From Carex sylvatica (taxonomy: Eukaryota > Streptophyta > Magnoliopsida > Poales > Cyperaceae), in NCBI GenBank assembly GCA_964058845.1, contig CAXKVR010000067.1, positions 25,331-89,330 on the forward strand: a DNA stretch of 64,000 nucleotides, given 5' to 3'. The notes beneath the pieces were generated by a model, which saw nothing but the letters and a program-made list of their open reading frames with translations, did no database searches and was not told the DNA's origin. The translations under genes were made by a program, and so were the position numbers. Below, in pieces: positions 61,424-64,000 of this stretch. Position 1 is the stretch's first letter, and the number at the start of each line of letters is the position of its first letter.

Positions 61424-61836
61424 GAGTAGAACTAGGGTGTTCTTAAGCTCACCAAAGTGTTTGGTTAGCTTAACTCAAAAATCCATCAAATTTGTTTCAA
61501 ATGATGAATCTGAACCGTTGAAACCCGCCTACCTTTTGAGTGATGAGTCTACATGTGAAAATTTTAAACATTCGAATTAATATAGTATAAAGTTAAGCGG
61601 TCAAAAAACGTCCAAGAAATGAATGCACTAAAATTAATTTATTAACATTCTAATTTTGACCGATTGACTTTATACTAAACTAATTCGAATGTTTAAAAAC
61701 TTCACATGTAGACGCATCACACGTAAGATAGGCGGGTTCCAACGGTTCAGATTCGTCATTTGAAATTGATTTGATAAATTTTAGAGTTAAACTCACCAAA
61801 CACTTTGGTGAGCTTAAGAAAACCCTAGTTCTACTC
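61424..61836. mobile_element. Foldback MITE, core A, GAGTAGAACTAGGG ends
   Basis: 413 bp, near-identical in plan to the UREG intron copy (29879-30290). Inserted between (TA)n on the left and (CT)n on the right, so the target duplication cannot be read. Confidence 0.88.
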
Positions 61837-61850
61837 TCTCTCTCTGTCTC

Positions 61851-61888
<38 letters not shown>

Positions 61889-61891
<3 letters not shown>

Positions 61892-62315
61892 GTTGGCTAC
61901 TATGCTTATATAAGCATATCCCTACATATGCTTATAACTCATTTTTGTGTTTTCAATGTCCAAATGGTCGATCGGAACCGTTAGATGTGATCTATATATT
62001 GAAATGTGCTTGGAGACCAAATTTTACATTTTTCTGAATTTATTTACTATTTATTAAGTCAATTTGAAAATCTCTGATCCAACGGTGGCTTCTGATTTTA
62101 CTGTTTTGTTAAGCCACCGTTGGATCAGCGATTTTCAAAGTGGCTTAATAAATAGTAAAAATATTCAAAAAAAAATGTAAAATTTGGTCTCCAAGAACAT
62201 ATTAATATGGAGAACAAGATGAACGGTTCCGATCGACCATTTGGACATTGAAAACGCAAAAATAAGTTATAAGCATATGTAGGGATATGCTTATATAAGC
62301 ATAGTAGCCAACCTC
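61889..62315. mobile_element. Foldback MITE, core B, GAGGTTGGCTAC ends
   Basis: 427 bp and highly symmetrical. Ends GAGGTTGGCTACTATGC / complement, each with a nested ATGCTTATATAAGCAT palindrome. The centre GATCCAACGGTGGCTTCTGA pairs with CCACCGTTGGATCAG. Sits in (TA)n. Confidence 0.9.
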
Positions 62316-62316
62316 T

Positions 62317-62412
<96 letters not shown>
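62316..62412. repeat. (TATATC)n / (TA)n microsatellite
   Basis: Four TATATC units followed by about 38 TA units. Confidence 0.9.
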
Positions 62413-62415
<3 letters not shown>

Positions 62416-62721
62416 TGCTTGATTTACTTAGGAAATGAGACCTAAATTGAGTTATAATTAGTGCTTCATTTGTGGCTTATATGTTTTGAACTTTGGATGC
62501 TAACCTATTAAATCCATGATCCGGATTAAATCCATATTGTAAAAATTTTACTACGTAATCATGTGATATGTATATAACTAACATGTGTCTTTAGTGGGCC
62601 AAGAGAAAAATATGCTGCTAGAATATTAGATGGTGACCTGAGACCTAGACTTTGTAACCACTTTTTATATCTCTATTTGTATCTTTATTAATTGTATAAT
62701 AATATATAGCTGCAATTACTA

Positions 62722-63115
62722 GAGTACAACTAGGGTGTTCATATGTTTGACCAAGTCTCTTGGTGAATTCAAGTCTAAAATCTATCGAATTAGTTTCAAA
62801 TGACAAATTTGAACCGTTGAAATCCGCCTACATGTAAAAAGTTTTAATTTTAAAATTAATTTTGCATCGAACCAAGTGGTAAAAAAAAATTCAAAAAATA
62901 AATGCATTAAAATTAATTTATTAACTTTTAAATTTTGACCGCTTGACTTTATACTAAATTAATTCTAATGTTTAAAACTTTCATATGTAGATACATCACT
63001 CATAAAGTAAGCGGGTTTCAACAATTTGAATTCATTATTTGAATCCGATTCAATAAATTTTAGACTTGAGTTTAGAAAGAACTGAATGAACTTAAGAATA
63101 CCATAGTTCTACTTA
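62722..63115. mobile_element. Foldback MITE, core A, GAGTACAACTAGGG end, 9-bp TSD
   Basis: 394 bp; left end GAGTACAACTAGGGTGTTCA, right end ATAGTTCTACTTA; 9-bp duplications caattacta (62713-62721, 63116-63124). Core A interior (GACCGCTTGACTTTATACTA). Confidence 0.85.
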
Positions 63116-63124
63116 CAATTACTA

Positions 63125-64000
63125 TATGTATATTATTGGGTAAAAATATATATGTAACCTTACAAAGTCTCTATTAGTATCTAATTAAAGCAGTACTATA
63201 AAGTGGTTTTAAAGATTGGATGTGACTAAATTAAAGACTAAACCTACCGCTTCCATTAATTAATTAAAAAGCTAGTTCTGTATACATTAAAGCGCATTAA
63301 TTCAACCTACGTAAGATATATGTCCACCTATCAAAATCCTAATGTTGGTCACATGATTGACATTAAGCTACCTGAAATGCAAATTAATTAATATAAGATG
63401 TACTATATATATAAAATATAATTAAGAGTTGTTAGATTTTGAACCAACAACTTGATCAGAGACATAATCTGAAAAAATAACAATAAATATAACAATGATG
63501 GCAAATGCAACTAAACCGACTAAGATCCCTTCACAACAATTGGGATGTTTAAACGGTTGATTCGGTTCAAACCGAAGTAAAATGAATACCAAATTATTAT
63601 TTTTTTGATTTAATAAAATCATTATAACACCAACAAAATTAGAGTCGAACCAATATAGCACATGTCTTGCAAACACGTTCACGTGTCATGCTGTTGGACG
63701 TATTCATGTGCCGTCTTCTTAGATGTGTCATGTCCAATTATCACACATATTAGCCATAACACGTGCCTTACATGTCCATGTCCGTCAGCAGGTCAGGACA
63801 GAGCCAAATTTTTGAACTATGAGTGTCAAACACACAATGAAAATTAATTATATAAAAATTTTCTATGAAGAATGAAGTCAATTTTATAATATCATAATAT
63901 TTTTCTCTAAATTATATTAAAAATTATATGTAAATATAAAAAATAAATAAAACAAAATAGAGATCAGTTGACTTTTATTTCTTTGACCTAGGTCCGCCTT
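63125..64000. other. Intergenic to window end
   Basis: No gene supported. 63660-63790 repeats the ACACGTTCACGTGTCATGCT block found at 56720-56745. Confidence 0.4.

Overview
The window is nuclear DNA from a flowering plant, most likely a eudicot. The evidence is AT-rich intergenic DNA, many short exons with GT/AG introns, plant-type protein families (UreG with a His-rich N-terminus, RING-H2 membrane protein, plant HMGB, SAC3A, cytochrome b561, a predicted plastid protein), a plant-type tRNA-Arg(ACG), and a dense load of MITEs and microsatellites. I could not name the species. Gene models below were spliced by hand from in-frame exons with GT/AG borders. Exon phases add up in every model, but no transcript data were available.

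Layout. 0-8.6 kb: tRNA-Arg(ACG) (-) and a 1.9-kb tandem duplication carrying three short exons of an unknown, apparently broken gene; one copy holds a 306-bp Mutator-type MITE and the other keeps the empty site. 8.6-12.5 kb: HMGB14-like HMG-box gene (+) and an intronless RING-H2 gene (+). 14.7-21.3 kb: a 14-exon SAC3A/THP3-like gene (-). 23.5-26 kb: a CCDC174-like gene (-). 29.3-33.3 kb: urease accessory GTPase UreG (-), with a 412-bp hairpin element in its last intron. 33.5-50.3 kb: gene-free, with a 932-bp hAT-type hairpin, a 1950-bp solo LTR, and a tandem duplication of about 5 kb (unit 1 at 38.0-45.27 kb, unit 2 at 45.27-50.3 kb) whose second copy ends at the promoter of the next gene. 50.4-53.8 kb: a predicted plastid single-span membrane protein (+) and, tail to tail, a cytochrome b561-domain protein (-). 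54-64 kb: no supported gene, but many foldback MITEs and microsatellites.

The most unusual signal is a diverse group of about 380-430-bp foldback elements beginning GAG and ending CTC. Several have clean 9-bp target duplications, which points to Mutator-like elements. They share two internal cores but carry at least seven different sets of termini, and many sit in (TA)n, (CT)n or (ATCT)n repeats. Because some inserted into one copy of a duplicated segment, the window gives internal empty sites that define their ends and relative age.

The genes are unrelated housekeeping or signalling functions: mRNA/ribonucleoprotein factors (SAC3A, CCDC174), chromatin (HMGB), urea metabolism (UreG), ubiquitin signalling (RING-H2), and membrane or plastid proteins. 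They do not form a cluster or one pathway.
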